Shown here: piece by piece, positions 10,713 to 24,034 of the stretch
Layout of the letters: the number at the start of each line of letters is the position of its first letter
Position numbering within the stretch: position 1 is the first letter of the stretch
Assembly: GCA_954871525.1 (NCBI GenBank)
Contig: OX940871.1
Coordinates: forward strand, 21,017,086-21,081,085
Direction: 5' to 3'
Origin: Parietaria judaica
Lineage: Eukaryota; Streptophyta; Magnoliopsida; Rosales; Urticaceae
DNA length: 64,000 bases
Translations under genes and position numbers: made by a program
Notes under the pieces: generated by a model
Seen by the model: only the letters and a program-made list of their open reading frames with translations
Databases searched by the model: none
What the model was told of the DNA's origin: nothing

Positions 10713-13700
10713 TCTATATATATATAAAAGCAAAATCTCTTGAAGATGACATGGCTTATTGAGATAAAGAGCATTCTTATTTCCTATTTTCTCATATTTT
10801 TGAATTATTTAAATGAAATTTATCATTCAAATTAATGCAAATCTCAAATCAATGCAATGAGTTAGTTTGAGATTAATTGAGTAAATATGATTCAAAGCAA
10901 TAAGAATTATTTGAGGAGACGTATATTACACGCATGCAATGCAATAGTTGATTCATCTTCGAATAATAATCATGACTATTTAAAACCTTAGCAGCTCTAT
11001 TTAAAAAAAAAAAAAATTGAGGCATTACAAAATAATCTATAATTCTATATATCTTCTATATAGATTACAAACAAAGATTTGAGGATCCTATTTTGCCAAG
11101 TTTTAACATATTGTCATGAAAAATATCAATTGATTTGGTTTTGGGTGACTTTTCACGTTAGATGTGCACTCATATATTTGTAGTTCATTCATAATTTCAT
11201 TGATGAAAAGAACTAATAGGAAAGAGTTACTTTTCTCCAATTAACTCTCATAATTTGTAACTTATGCAATTAAACCTAAGGCCATATGGCTTCTCACTTT
11301 CTTTGTTTATGGAGCATTAAGAAAATATTAGTTATATTATTAACTCAGACTTGATTGCTAATATAACGTTTCATATATTCACTCTATAGCTAAAAAAATT
11401 CAATTTATCTCACCCTTCAAATCTAAACGCATCAAAGAAAAATCCATTTATCTCTACAACTTTTTCTGTAAAGTTTTTTTTTTTGTTTTGCATGAAGACT
11501 TTGATTCATGTTGTTCGTTTGCTTCCTGCAGGTATTATGCTATGGCGTTTGCACATATGTCCAATAATCAGCTCACAAAATCGATCGGACTAAAGAACTC
11601 ACAAGTGGATCTGCAAGCTCAGGACCGGGCTCACAAGATTGGTAAAAAAATAGTTAAAGTTCTGTATCGATTTACTAATTGCATCCATATATATATATAT
11701 ATATATATAGGTTATAGCTCTATTAAATGATTTGATTTGATTTACATTTTTAATGTAATTGAAAATCATCATCACGCGGTCGCATGAGCAACACGCTGAT
11801 TCCGAAATCTTAGGCGAGAAAAATATGAGTAATCCGCTTCATGAGCAACATATATGGACAGATACAATCGCTCGGCTTTCTCTCTCCAGGTATGGACTCT
11901 GAGGAATCCACCACCGTAAGTATTCCTCCGATGAGACAAGATATGGAGATAATTAAAAAAAAACATAATGAAGAAAAAAAATATATCAAGGTAGGAAATA
12001 GGAATCATATTTTCTTGGTATGGTTAGTACTTCGTGGTATAGGATTTTTAACCTTTTCTCTTTATTAATTTTTTTATTTATTTAAATGCGTGTAAAAATA
12101 CAAATCTGCAAACTTTTGTTTTATGATAGTGAATTATATACATACATTTGAATGTGAACTGTACATATATATTTTAAAGTTTGTGTATGGAGTAATATTT
12201 TTGTTTCATAAAGTTTCTTTACTATTATTTTTTTCTACAATATATCAGCCAAATTATAAATTTTGCGTTTTTCTTAATGTCAAAGTCATGAGAAACTAAA
12301 AAGTATAAGTAGAAAGTTTCAATATAATATTATAAGGTCTAACTATTTGAACACATGTTTTGATAGTTGGTAAAAGTTTAAAATTTCCAAAGACGAATTT
12401 AAGAAGGTAATTAACTTTATGTTGGATATGGTTCATTGTTTTTGTTGAGACTTGAGAATACCAATAAATAACCCTCTTATGGCACTTACTCTGATCCCAA
12501 ATTAAGAAATAAAAGAAACAATAAAAAATTAAATAATAATTTACTAATAATAAGGTCTTCAAATTTTGAGATCCCCAAACACAAAGACAAGTTGTATCAT
12601 TTTTTTTAATCTGCTTATGTTTGGCATGTTCATTGTTTCGTTTTTTTTTTCTCGAGCTTATAATTGTATTATTAGAGTTTAATATTTCCACATTCTTTAA
12701 GTCATATTGTTTTTTTTTTTTGTTCATTTCTTATTTATTCTTTTATGGTAATCATATATTTTAATTTTTACGTTTCGTTTCAATATGTAACACGATGATC
12801 ACTTTTTGTTTTCTTTAGCCTATTATGTGATTGTAAGTCAGAAGTCAACTTCATAGCCAACATAAGGTAATCTCCATCTACCCAATTTATTGATAATTTC
12901 GTTGAATATATATTGTATTCATGAATTTGTTTTGATGTTTTTTTTAATATGTTTGTACTTCTCTGTGAATTTTGTGTTTCACCAGTTCGCGCCATATCTC
13001 AGTTCGTTGGACCTCAACCCTAGCCATGAGTCTATCGCCTTATTTGAGATCAGCAATCCTTGCCAACCCTTGGTTAGTCGACGCTCTTTGAGTTTTTTTT
13101 TTTTGGCCGATCAATGCTTATTGATTATATGTACTGTAATTTTTTATTGATTATTGTTTTGTTGTAATTCACCAAAGAATTGAATGGGAAAATGATAACT
13201 GAAATTTTTTATTCACATATCCATTCTCTAACACAAAGGTTAGTTGCACATTTGCAATGAGAAAGTTCTATTTAAAGATATTTTATTCTTAACATAGATT
13301 TATTTATAGCTTGAGTGTCTGTATTAACAGTATTAACATGAAGTGAAAAGATAAACTAAAGTCATTTAAATACATGGCATCCTGCAAAAGAAAATACAAC
13401 TAAATACTATATATCTCCTATTTAGTAAGGCGATCGATTTTGGCACAATATTCTATTGTTACAATTTTAAAGCTTTATATTCATATTTAACAATAAAGCC
13501 GACAATAATAAAAATGGTAATATGAATCGATGATAACAAAAACATGAATCATTGATAATTTTGTCAGCATCATAAAATTACCATGTAGAAAATTACTAAA
13601 TAGTTGCATCCGTATTTTAAAATGTACAATATAGAAAAAAAATATACCTTTCAATAATATTTTTCCTCCAAATGTTTACTAATTGTGATAACTTTTTCAG

Positions 13701-13874
13701 CAACTACTAAATTCGATGTGGATCATTCGCTTAAAACATTACATGATAAATTATTAAATGGCTACATCCTATTTTAAAATAGTATACGTTTTAAATAATA
13801 AATTAATAATATTTTCCTTCAAATTTACTAATATATTTTATCGCTACCGCGCGAAGCGCGGTGCGGTCCACTAG
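10713..13874 (+). mobile_element. Non-autonomous Helitron, 3162 bp
   Basis: The 5' end is TCTATATATATATAAAAGCA, the usual plant Helitron start. The 3' end is CTAG (13871-13874). It is preceded by a GC-rich hairpin with perfect 7-bp stem ACCGCGC/GCGCGGT and loop GAA (13846-13862). The insertion sits between A and T with no TSD, as expected for rolling-circle Helitrons. No Rep/helicase gene is present. It carries a host gene fragment (11532-11640). Two diverged direct repeats of about 70-80 bp occur near the 3' end (about 13587 and 13752). Open frames inside (12296-12727 minus, 12780-12995 minus, 12890-13150 plus) are AT-rich and show no recognisable domain. Confidence 0.88.
11532..11640 (+). 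pseudogene. Captured fragment of a SNF2-family ATPase gene
   Basis: The segment follows an acceptor-like CTGCAG (11527-11532) and translates to a piece containing QVDLQAQDRAHKIG. This closely matches the motif QVDLQAQDRAHRIG of the helicase C lobe (motif VI region) of ISWI/SNF2 remodelling ATPases. Residues upstream of this motif (YYAMAFAHMSNNQLTKSIG) do not match that family, so either the captured exon was rearranged or the upstream sequence is foreign. The frame stops at the end of a 34-codon run. It lies inside the Helitron, which explains its presence. It is a fragment and would not encode a working ATPase. Confidence 0.65.
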
Positions 13875-16375
13875 TTATTATAAATTGACTAAAATATTCT
13901 CGAATAAATAAGCGGTTGTGTACAAATAAATATTTCGTGTCATTTATATGCTAATTAATTTTTTGACAAAATAGAAACATCTTACCAAAAAAAAAACAAT
14001 ATTTAGATGCCAAAGTACACGAAATGAAAAATTAAGGGGCATGATGGCACCAATTTTCTTAGGTTGGAATTAAAGCTGGGAAGTCAAAGGGAAGAATCTT
14101 AAAGGGATGGCTTTTGGCTGATGAGAAAGTGACTCTCATTTAATGAAGTTTTGGTATTTTCGAAACTTACTCAACAATAACATTGGCTGACAAGTCGGTG
14201 TTAACTCCTATTTTTAATAATATACTATCTAATTTCTTTGTAATTATATATATATATAAAAAAAAACATCACAACAATGTTTTTGTCGAATATAAAACAG
14301 TTCAATTAAGAATAATACTATTGTTAAAAGAATATAATAATTAAAACTTTGGTGATAATGATTATTAAGGTGTTTAATTATCTTACGACAAAACATGCTT
14401 TAAACTTCATAAAAATATTTTGTAAGGGTGAAGTCGCAATTTGACATCACGTGTACAATTTTTTATTTTATTTTATGTATATTTAGCCTTTTTAATTTTT
14501 TAGATTTTAAAATATCCGTAATATATTTATTTTATTATATAAAATATTTTTTTAACTTTAATTTTTTTTATTAAATGTTGAATAGACAAAACTCTGAATA
14601 AATATGTAAAATAAAATTCAAAATACCTTTTTAATTATTGTACAATAATTAAGAATAAATTAAATTAAAATGAGTAGGATACCAAGTCCCTTTTATGATT
14701 AAAAAGTTTATTAAGCTGTAAGAAAATTATTTTCCAATATTCTAAGTTGATTTAATAATTATTTTATTAGCTAGACTACTTATTCAAGATAAAATCACGT
14801 TTGTGAATATTGGGTTTTTTAATTCCAGTTTCACATAAAATCTGCATAAAATTACTGGGATACGGATTTTTTTTTTAATGTATGCCGCTAGTTCTTGAGT
14901 CGCCAAATTTGAACTGTCAAATATATATATTAAAAATTAAAAATTCGATTCTAATTATAATTTTTTCTTCTGGAATCTAAAATACAATTCAAGAATGTAT
15001 GATATAATACTATATTCAACATTGATCAAATTTTCTTGACTTTGTGGTAGTTTCACTTCTTACTTCTCTTAGAAATCTCGGTTTTAAACATCATATATAG
15101 GTGGAGTTACATACGCACGAGTGTACACACGTGCATACACTCAAGCATCAAAAGAAAAAAAAAGTAATATTATATTTGTGTTGCTTTAGTCGTCAAACTT
15201 TATTATGAAATACATTGAAATTTTTCAGACAATCCTTTGCTTTTATGCATGAGATATTTGTAATTTATCTCTTTTTATTTTGCTAGGTTACACATACTCC
15301 TATAATTTATATAATATCATTTATCTTCTTATTTTTTTCGAGCTATTATAGACAACTAAGTTAAGATTTTGTTACTCTGCTATATTGCAAGACACTATAC
15401 ATAGCGTTTAAATTAGAAAAATTGAGATAAGAAAAATAATCGCACATTTTCTCACTAAGACTATGGGTTTTGATCCACTTATAAAGACGTAAACAAAATA
15501 TATAAAGCTAGATGCCGTTAAAATTAACTCAGTAAATTTTTTAATAGTTATATAGTGTTTCGTCGAACCAAAAAGCTGGCTCCGCCACTTTTCATTGGAC
15601 GCGAATGTGTGTCACCTTTACATATATACAAACTTGACTAGCAATATCATATATTTTCATTCTGAATATGTATCGAGTAACGCGAGAGTGCATCATAACA
15701 TTCACTAATAATATAATTTTATTAAAAAATTATATTATATTCAATATCAGTTAAAATTACATATTATTAACTCAAATATACGTGAGATGTAAGAAGGAAA
15801 ACAATCCATGTGGTTGGTTGACCCACATGTTTTCAGTCATATCTTTTTATTTTCGTATGTGGTCCAATTGACATAAATCTATCTTCATATTTGATTTATC
15901 TTTTACGTGAAAGTCACATTTAATAAAGAATTAAATGACAAAAATATATCTTTACGTGATATATGCCCATTGTCTAGTCTCAAATCTCTGATCAGAGGTG
16001 AATAAGATGTGTCAGCTCTAGAAACCACTCTTATAATTTCTATTTTGATTCGATATTCGAACTCGAAATTTATCTCGATTCTCTTTTAGTTTTGTGTGTG
16101 AATCTTTGTTTTGTTTCGGGTTTCAGTTTACATTATGTGTTTTACAAGTGCTAAATTCGTTAAACTTTGAGTTTGTTCTGCAAAACTTTTGAGCCTCATT
16201 GAGATTAAATTAGTAATAATTTAAGTAACATTATTCTTGATATCTAAAAAAATTTATTTTTGGCCCACCCAATAGTATTTTTTCCAATCCATGTGTTATG
16301 TGTAAATATAAAATTAAAGCTAGGCAATATTTTATGGTTCATTGATATATAACATGAATAATTTTCCTTAGCTTT
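13875..16375. other. AT-rich gene desert with transposon remnants
   Basis: No coding region is supported over 2.5 kb. At about 15100-15592 the ends GGTGGAGTTAC and (reverse-complemented) AGTGGCGGAGCC suggest a degraded hAT-like element, but no TSD was found. The rest is simple AT-rich sequence. Confidence 0.4.
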
Positions 16376-16668
16376 CGCCCTCCCACAGGGTGCTTTAATT
16401 TGAAACTCCGTACTCTTGTGAAAACGGACTACACTGTCTCAACCACCCGCCTTTCCCTTCTTTTCTTTGTTCTGGACCCGAAGATGTCCTTCTGTTTTTC
16501 CTTTTGGGAAGCGGTTCTTTCGGGCTAGGCTAGCTCGGTAGGCGCTAGAAAAAATCCTCAAAACCCAGAAAAGTTTTATTAAGATTAAAAAATAAATAAA
16601 AAGGTCCGTTGAGCGCCTCACAGGTATGTCATAATAGATCCGAACACTTGCCCCGTCAAATTCTCTGC
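16376..16668. other. Probable organelle-derived (mitochondrial) DNA insertion
   Basis: A sharp change to balanced base composition. Runs such as GGGAAGCGGTTCTTTCGGGC, GAGCGCCTCACAGGTATGTC and GATCCGAACACTTGCCC look like plant mitochondrial intergenic sequence from memory. The right boundary abuts the truncated left arm of the next element. I cannot name the mitochondrial locus. The 92-codon minus-strand frame here (16439-16717) is not a recognisable gene. Confidence 0.4.
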
Positions 16669-17785
16669 TGTGTATACAACCTCCGTAAATGGCGGCAAAA
16701 GTACCCAACCTTAGCATTTGAGAGTTGACCGAGAATATCTATCTATGTGGCACTCAACCTTTGCCACGTGGCACGCCACATGGCACTTGGCCGCCACGTG
16801 GCATGCCACGTAATTATTATTTTATTAAATAATTTTTTTTAAAAAATAAATATTTTTTTAATTATTTAAAAAAAAAACTTTTAATTTTTTTTTTTAAATA
16901 TTATTTTTCCATAAAAACCAATAATGAATATTTAAATATAATTATTCATTTTAGAAAAGTGGATCAAACAAAATAAATAAAGAAACAATATCCGTTCACG
17001 GTTCACTCAAGCTCCGCCTCCGATCCGGTTTACGGTTGAAACGAAATCGCTTAATATGTTTAATAATAATAACCAATAATAATCATATGATTATTTAACG
17101 ATATTTTTTTTAAACAAAGAATAATATATAAATAAAAAAATATATTAAACAATTATTATTATTCTAAAATGCAAACACAAAAAAAATTCATGCAAACAAA
17201 TAAAAATAATTTATCATTAAATATAAATATGACTACTATTTTTTGTTTTTGAATAAGTGGTGTGTATATAATTATGTCTTGACCTTTTAAACATTATGTG
17301 TGTGCTTATTAGTTATTATTATTAAACATATTAAACTATTTTTATTCGACGCGAAAACCGGACCGGAAACGGAGTTCAAGTGAACCGTGAGCGGTGAAAA
17401 TTAATTCATTCTACCCACTTTCTTAAAAATAAAATTATTACCAATAATGAATATTTCAATTAAATATTCTTTATTTGTTATTATTAAAAAAATTTATTAA
17501 AAATAAAAATTAAAAATAATTTTGTTTAAAAAATAAAAAAAATTCGTTTAAAAAAAATTAAAAATATATATATATTTTTTAAATTTTTTTAAATAAAATA
17601 ATAATTATGTGGCAGCCAAGTGCCATGTGGCATGCCACGTGGCAAAGACTGATTGCCACATAGATAGATATTCTAAGTCAATTCACAAATACTAAGTTTG
17701 GGTACTTTTGCCGCCATTTACGGAGGTTGTATACACAGCAAAGAATTTGACCAAAAGTTGGGTATTTTTGACGCAATTAATCCTA
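16669..17785. mobile_element. Mutator-like foldback element, left end truncated, with G-box-rich arms
   Basis: Two arms mirror each other. The left has TATACAACCTCCGTAAATGG (about 16674-16693), and its reverse complement CCATTTACGGAGGTTGTATA lies at about 17715-17734. Both arms carry clusters of GCCACGTGGC-like palindromes (about 16764-16812 and 17610-17645). The centre also mirrors itself, with ACGGTTCACT near 17000 and AGTGAACCGT near 17380. The right terminus (TTGACGCAATTAA) resembles the MULE end at 9694. The left terminus is missing, replaced by the organelle-like insertion. No TSD can be read. Confidence 0.65.
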
Positions 17786-17789
17786 ATTA

Positions 17790-19184
17790 TAATGCAGATA
17801 TTAATTAAGGGCATTAATTAGTAAATGCTATAGCTGCAGGTATGTAACCTCACCAAACGCATCAAGTTGTTTCAAAAGGTCCCATATGTCTACTCTCTTA
17901 TTTCTTCTTCCCTATAATTATATATATACATAGATATACAATTATAGAATATTATAGTCTTCTCTAAATATATTATATATAGTCATAAAATCCTGCCATA
18001 ATCTTTATTAGGCTAACTAATTATAATCCATATCCTTCCCCAGTAATATTAGGATCTAGATAGCGAGTGAATTTGTGATATGTTCCTTTGTTAGCTTACG
18101 CGCAATCAGTGGCGGAGCTATATGTGCACCAGTGAGTGCACGTCCATACGCTCACTTCAAATAAAAAAAATACTATTCATAGTTTGATTCGACTTATTCC
18201 TTCTCTTTTTCTTGACTATAAATCTACCACTATCTTTTGAAAAGCAATATTATTTATTTATATGTCTAATAGTTAGTTTAATATATAGTTGTTTATAATT
18301 TTTATTTATTTACGTATTTGACGAAAAATCGATTAAAATATATTTGTGCTTCGCTTAAAATGAAAGTCTGTATATATATATTTATATTATATAAGAAACA
18401 CAGTAGTACATGCATTTTGAATGCTAGTTGTACTCAATATTAATCGCATGAAGAGTAATCGAAGCTCTAGAAATTTCATGAAGTTTAGGCATAATTCTAA
18501 ACAAAAGTGTCTCCATAATAGTGGAACACACTTAAAAATGTCTCCCAAAATCTAGTGCAATGGCCACACACACATATATACACATATATGTGTAAATATT
18601 AATGACTTATCCACATTGATCTAGAGATACATCTACTAGTTCATTCTAAAAAATTCTACTAATTTTGACACTTGTCACCAATATACTTATAGATATAAAA
18701 TAAAATGAAAAAATAAAATATGTGTGAAATCTTATCGTTGAAATATTCAAGAAAGAAAAATAAATGCATTATATGTAGCTTACCTCATAATTTAACATAT
18801 ATAATATAAAGGTGATAACGGGTTTGGCGTAGTTTATTTCGTTTTTCTTTTATTTATAAAAAATTATGATAAATTAAACGATTTTTCATGTATTTGGTAA
18901 AAAAAAATAAAAATCATAAAAATATATAAAAATAATTTAGATTTTTTATAACATGCTTAACAGTTAGGATTGTACTTTTTTATTTTCTCTCAAAGTAATT
19001 GTTTAATTCTATTTTATTCTTTTCACCCGAAATATATTTATTTTACCAAACGCCAATTCAGATTTTGTTGCATACAATAACTATATTTTATAAATAATTT
19101 ATGAAATACTTGTCAATTTTGTTAAAAAACAGTTTTTAATTAAGTGAAACTAAAATCACTTTTATAAAACGAATTAAAATTGTA
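17790..19184. other. AT-rich intergenic sequence, no gene seen
   Basis: A transposon-end-like CAGTGGCGGAGCT lies at about 18108, without a confirmed partner. The remainder is AT-rich with no splice-consistent coding sequence. Confidence 0.4.
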
Positions 19185-19192
19185 CCAAATAG

Positions 19193-19977
19193 TAGGGGTG
19201 AAACCGGTACCGATAATCGGTAAATTAGTATTTTTTAGTATTGGTATTGAATAATCGAGATTTTTTTTTTGGTATTGGTATTGGTATCGGTTCCAAAATT
19301 TATTGGTTTTTTATCAAACCGATACCGAGACCGAGACCGAGACTGAGAAAAAATAAACGAAAACCGATAAATAAACCGAGACATAAACCGAGAATAACCC
19401 GGGAAAAAATCCAAAAATAATACAAAATACCATGTCCGAAATATAAAAATACATGTCTAATACATAAAAACATCAAACATAATTAAAACATGTCATTTCT
19501 TTTTCTTTGATTTTGGTTTCGCCTTCTCTTTTTTGTTTGATTTCGCCTCGTCTTTTTTCTTGGCCATGTTACTAATACCACCGGTAAGAGCGGAGGGGAC
19601 GAAAGTTGAAACGGGAACTTCGAAGTTTTCTTCTACAATAAACAATTAAAAGAAACTTCCATTTAACAAATATAAAAGCATAACTATTACATATATATTA
19701 TATTCAACGTTACAAACCTATTTGCATTGTAATATAAAATCTGTTATATTATAAAAAAACGACATGTAGTATAATAAAAAACGACATGTAGTTCAAAACC
19801 GAAACCGATACAGATATTCGAGAAATTTGGTATCAGTATCGTTTCTCAGTATCGGTATCGGAGATAAGTATCGGTTCTCGGTTTTAAACTAAATTTATCG
19901 TTTTTTTTTAAACCGATCCGAGATCGATACCGATACCGAGACGATACCGATAAACGGTGACAAAATTTTCACCCCTA
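19193..19977. mobile_element. hAT element with perfect 8-bp TSD and repeated GGTATCGG motifs
   Basis: Perfect 8-bp direct repeats CCAAATAG (19185-19192 and 19978-19985) flank perfect 11-bp terminal inverted repeats TAGGGGTGAAA/TTTCACCCCTA. About 150 bp inside each end are many copies of GGTATCGG/CCGATACC-type octamers on both strands. The middle (19495-19570), read on the minus strand, holds a short Lys-rich open stretch beginning MAKKKDEAKSNKK. That may be a remnant of an element gene, but no hAT transposase domain can be recognised. Total length is 785 bp. Confidence 0.85.
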
Positions 19978-19985
19978 CCAAATAG

Positions 19986-22326
19986 TGATAGTCATTATCA
20001 AAATGCGGTTAGTTCTTTTTAGTTCTCTATAATTAACAAACCAAAATTATTAAACTATTTTATGTGTTCTCTATAAGGTTGCCACGTAATAAGAAGAGAA
20101 AAACGAAGAATGATGCGGCAATTCTAGCTCGATCTTTTCTTTGTTAGTTCCTTTTTTTTACAGACACTTTGTACTAATTAATTCTTTCGATGTAGTTATC
20201 TCTTTTCAAATCTTTTCAAATATGTTACAAATAGATTTTCTTATAGAGAATATTTCTATATATTATTTTAATTATATGTGCGCGCATGGCAAGATGATAA
20301 GACTAATCGAGGCTTGACTGTTAGTTTTTTTACGTGTTCATGACATGTTGCTTATCCGACATCAATGTGTGGTCATTTTGCTCTTTATATATAGTATATA
20401 TAATTATATGTATTATATTTTCTTGAACAATAGTACACGATGTCGTTGACCCTAAATGATTAAACCTAATATTATTGTTGTTGTTATTATAATTAGCATG
20501 TGTTGATTACTATTAGTATAGGAAAATAATGATTATGGAAACATCTAATCCTTGATTAATATAAATCCTAAGAAGATCTCATTAATTAGTGTTATTATTA
20601 ATTAGATGGCTAATCATCACAGCATGACAACTGTGAACTGATGCCGAAGTTACATTTTGGCATGGGGTTTCTATGTTTTTTGTTTTATTTTGATGATCTT
20701 ATTTTTAGATACTGATTGTCGGAAAATATAAACTAAATAGGGATAAACATGTATGGTTTGATTTGATTTATGATGTTAACATGTGATCAAAGCAATTACA
20801 TAATTGATTAATATATATTTCTAACTTATTCCATCTACTCACTTATATGAATTGTTTCCTATTATATAATAATAGTTTACAATTCAATCAAAATAATATC
20901 CTAATAAATTAAAATTTATATTGTTAAATTAATATTGTTAGGAACATGAAATTTATAATTATCCTGTGGTGATGTAAATTAACCAATAAATTAATATTTA
21001 TTAACCCGAATTGTATTCTCGAAATGTTAATCAATAGTTAAATTTCAATAAATGTATTCATTTATTAAATAACATTATTTATTAAGTATACGATGTCTTA
21101 TACTCGACTTGGTTCAACTTGTTGAGTAAAGGAGCGGGCATGTCGATCAAGTCACGACGAGTTGGCCACGACAACTTGGTCACCAAGCCACGACGAGCTA
21201 GCCAGAACGACCAGGAACTAAGTCGACCTTGTTGATGTAAAACGTGGATCGGTTGACAGGCATAAAAAGAGAAATTAAGCATCTAGATTTGTAGGCAAGA
21301 TTGAAAGAGAATGGCGAATATTTTTGTGTACTTAATAGTTAGTATAATCTCTTTAATTGTAGGAATTTGATTACTAAGTTGCTTCTTAGTATAATTAGCT
21401 TTGTTAAGATTCAATTTTTCTTATTCTGTAACTTTAGACATTTTCAATATACAAGACAAGATTTACTCCCAATATTCATATCTTTGTTCTTTGTTTTTTT
21501 TTTTTTTTAAGATTCGATTTGGAACCAACATAAACCCCATTCGTAGTGTAAATAGGTACACCCCTATTTATTATTTGATATGGAAAGTGAAAACATGATT
21601 ATGAACTTTCCGTGAAGAGTTTTTCAATCAAACATCTCGAACACGACACAGAACATATTTTAGAAGAATGATGTTTCCGATTGTTTGGCTCGCTCACACT
21701 ACAAACAAACAAATATAAAAGAACAAATATACAATTATATATCATCAATATACATACACAAATACTACATTATTGCAATTTGTACACACCAATTAATACA
21801 AACTAAAATAACAATGTTCCCCACTAGAGTGTCGTTTGTCGATAGTCGTCTAAGCAATTTGGTGCGAGCTAAATGAAGAGATAAGGATGTGAGTTGTGTT
21901 GTTTATGTCGATAATTCATTATCATATATATAAATATAACGTATTTATTTGGTCATAGTATATGATCATTATATAATACAATATACGATTATATATATAT
22001 ATATTTATACTATTGATTAGGTAGGCAAGTCGGAGGAGGTGATGGCGCTGGGGCAGCCCTGTATGCGAAGGACCCTCGCCCATTGAATTGCCTTGTCCCT
22101 TTTGTCTTGCTATGTATTTTATTATTGGTACACAATATAATATTGATACGTATTTATATATATATATATGTGTGTGTGTGTTTATAACTTTATATATAAT
22201 GGTGACATTGATTTAATAAGGGTGTCCATATTCCCTTGAAGCCGAGGCATGGGCTGTCCCAAAATTTGGTGTGAAAGGGGAACTTTACGTTCACTTGTGT
22301 TTATTCTTCCATATGGCGATACTCTC

Positions 22327-22383
<57 letters not shown>

Positions 22384-23540
22384 TGCCTAAATACATACAA
22401 AATAATTTCACATATTCTCGAACTTTCAATTGCGCTGATTAAATAACTAAAGTTGTAAAAAAAAATGTGTTTTTGATTATTTATATACATTATGCTCCTT
22501 CTAATGTTTAGTAATTTACAAGTGTTTGTCTTTTGTTGATATATTTCACGTGTTAACACGTAGCGTAATCTGTCATGATAAATCTCAAAACATATTGAAG
22601 AAAGAGTGTTGGTTTGAGTTGTATACATGTAAAAAAAAACTCAATATCAATGAGGACTATAAGACAAAATCAATACAAGTTTAAATTTCAAGTCCTTGAA
22701 TATTTAATCAGTGCAATTAAAAGTTTTTGGGAATATGCAGCGATATATTTTTTTAATAAATTTGAGTATTTTTCCTGTATTTTTCTCTCTTTCTCTGTAC
22801 GTTATTCCTCCATATATATATTTTCTCTCTCTCTATATATATACATATAGTTTTTTCCTCTCGCTCCTTAGACACATGTATGTATATATTCAAATGTTCT
22901 ATCATATATTCAAAAAGCTACATAAGATTCAAATAAGCTAAAAGCTTTTAGCCACTAAAAAAATTGTGAGAGATGGCCATTTTAGGATAATAATTAAAAA
23001 TAAAAATAAAAAGCAAGAGGGTAACATTTTTCTTAGTCATTTGGGGTCTAACAAGTCAAACTTTTTTCTACTTATATATCAGCAATGCATTATCTCAAAC
23101 ACTGAGACGTGGGTATTATATATGTTTATTTATAAAAAATAATAATAAAATAAAAAAGTCTTGTCGACATAAGTAATTGTCACAAATAAATTAAGGCATA
23201 TTAAAGAGCAAAATATATTTATTAAGAATTAGGGCCCATCAGTAGATTGCCAACTGCATAACAAATCCAGATCACTTGTTTGCAAGAATTTACGTTCATT
23301 TCCAGCCATAAATAATAATGATTAAAAATACACGCAAGTTCAAATACGTAAATAATTAAAGATTGTTGTCAACATGCTAATTTATGCACATATAGGGTTT
23401 ATTTGCGTACATTTTACGTGTTTCTGATGTTAGGGTGTGATAGAGAACCGCTCCATAATTTAATAGCATTTGATAATCGATAGATACGTTGATGATTTCT
23501 TATAAATGTTTAAAAATCGATAGTTAACTTAGTCCATTAG
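19986..23540. other. Gene-poor AT-rich region with microsatellites
   Basis: No gene is supported across 3.5 kb. Less AT-rich islands occur at about 21100-21250 (repeated CACGACGAG motifs), 22020-22100 and 22200-22320. They have open stretches on both strands but no recognised product, and may be transposon debris. A TA repeat of about 47 bases lies at 22332-22378. The 148-codon minus-strand frame (22182-22628) runs through that microsatellite and is not a credible gene. Confidence 0.4.
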
Positions 23541-23544
23541 ATTT

Positions 23545-24030
23545 GTCGGGGTCGATTTCGGATTAAGGCCGAAAGGATCAATACACGGACTTAGACCGAA
23601 GTCACGCGAGCCATAAAGAGACTAACAAGAAGAAGCATCGCATGTGTACCAGAAGGCACCTCGATGACCAAGATTCTGATCAGGCTAGTCAGAGTAGAAG
23701 CGGACTGGATCGAGTCAGGAACCCATAATCTTGTTTGATAGAACACAATCGTAGAGATCAGCTCGACAATCCAAAGGACTGGGGTGATGGTGAAGAAGTG
23801 GGAACAAGTCCGTCCGAAGCTTACAAGACGATAATCGGATACTCACCCGCACAAATATGCTCCCACAGTGCCGACACGATTCCGTGTGATCCAGGTACCA
23901 ACGAATTGGGACCACCTGATTAGGATTTTTTTATTATTACTTGTAATCAGAGCCTATTAAGAGGCTCAAATATATGCCTATAAATAGTATGATATCTCCT
24001 TCAAGAAGGCCAAGGATAGTGAATTAAAAA
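23545..24030 (+). mobile_element. Probable LTR remnant
   Basis: A balanced-composition island with a CCTATAAATAG box near 23978, followed by a leader-like stretch. It is similar in layout to the LTR-like segment at 555-1570 but not obviously the same family. No second LTR, PBS or PPT was found. Confidence 0.35.
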
Positions 24031-24034
24031 AGGT

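Noticed and set aside
12296..12727. 143-codon minus-strand frame
   Set aside because: Inside the Helitron, AT-rich with Lys/Asn/Ile bias and no recognised domain; probably chance.
18108..18370. CAGTGGCGGAGCT, considered as a hAT element end
   Set aside because: No partner end or TSD could be found.
22182..22628. 148-codon minus-strand frame
   Set aside because: Runs through a TA microsatellite encoding an Ile-Tyr repeat; not a credible protein.
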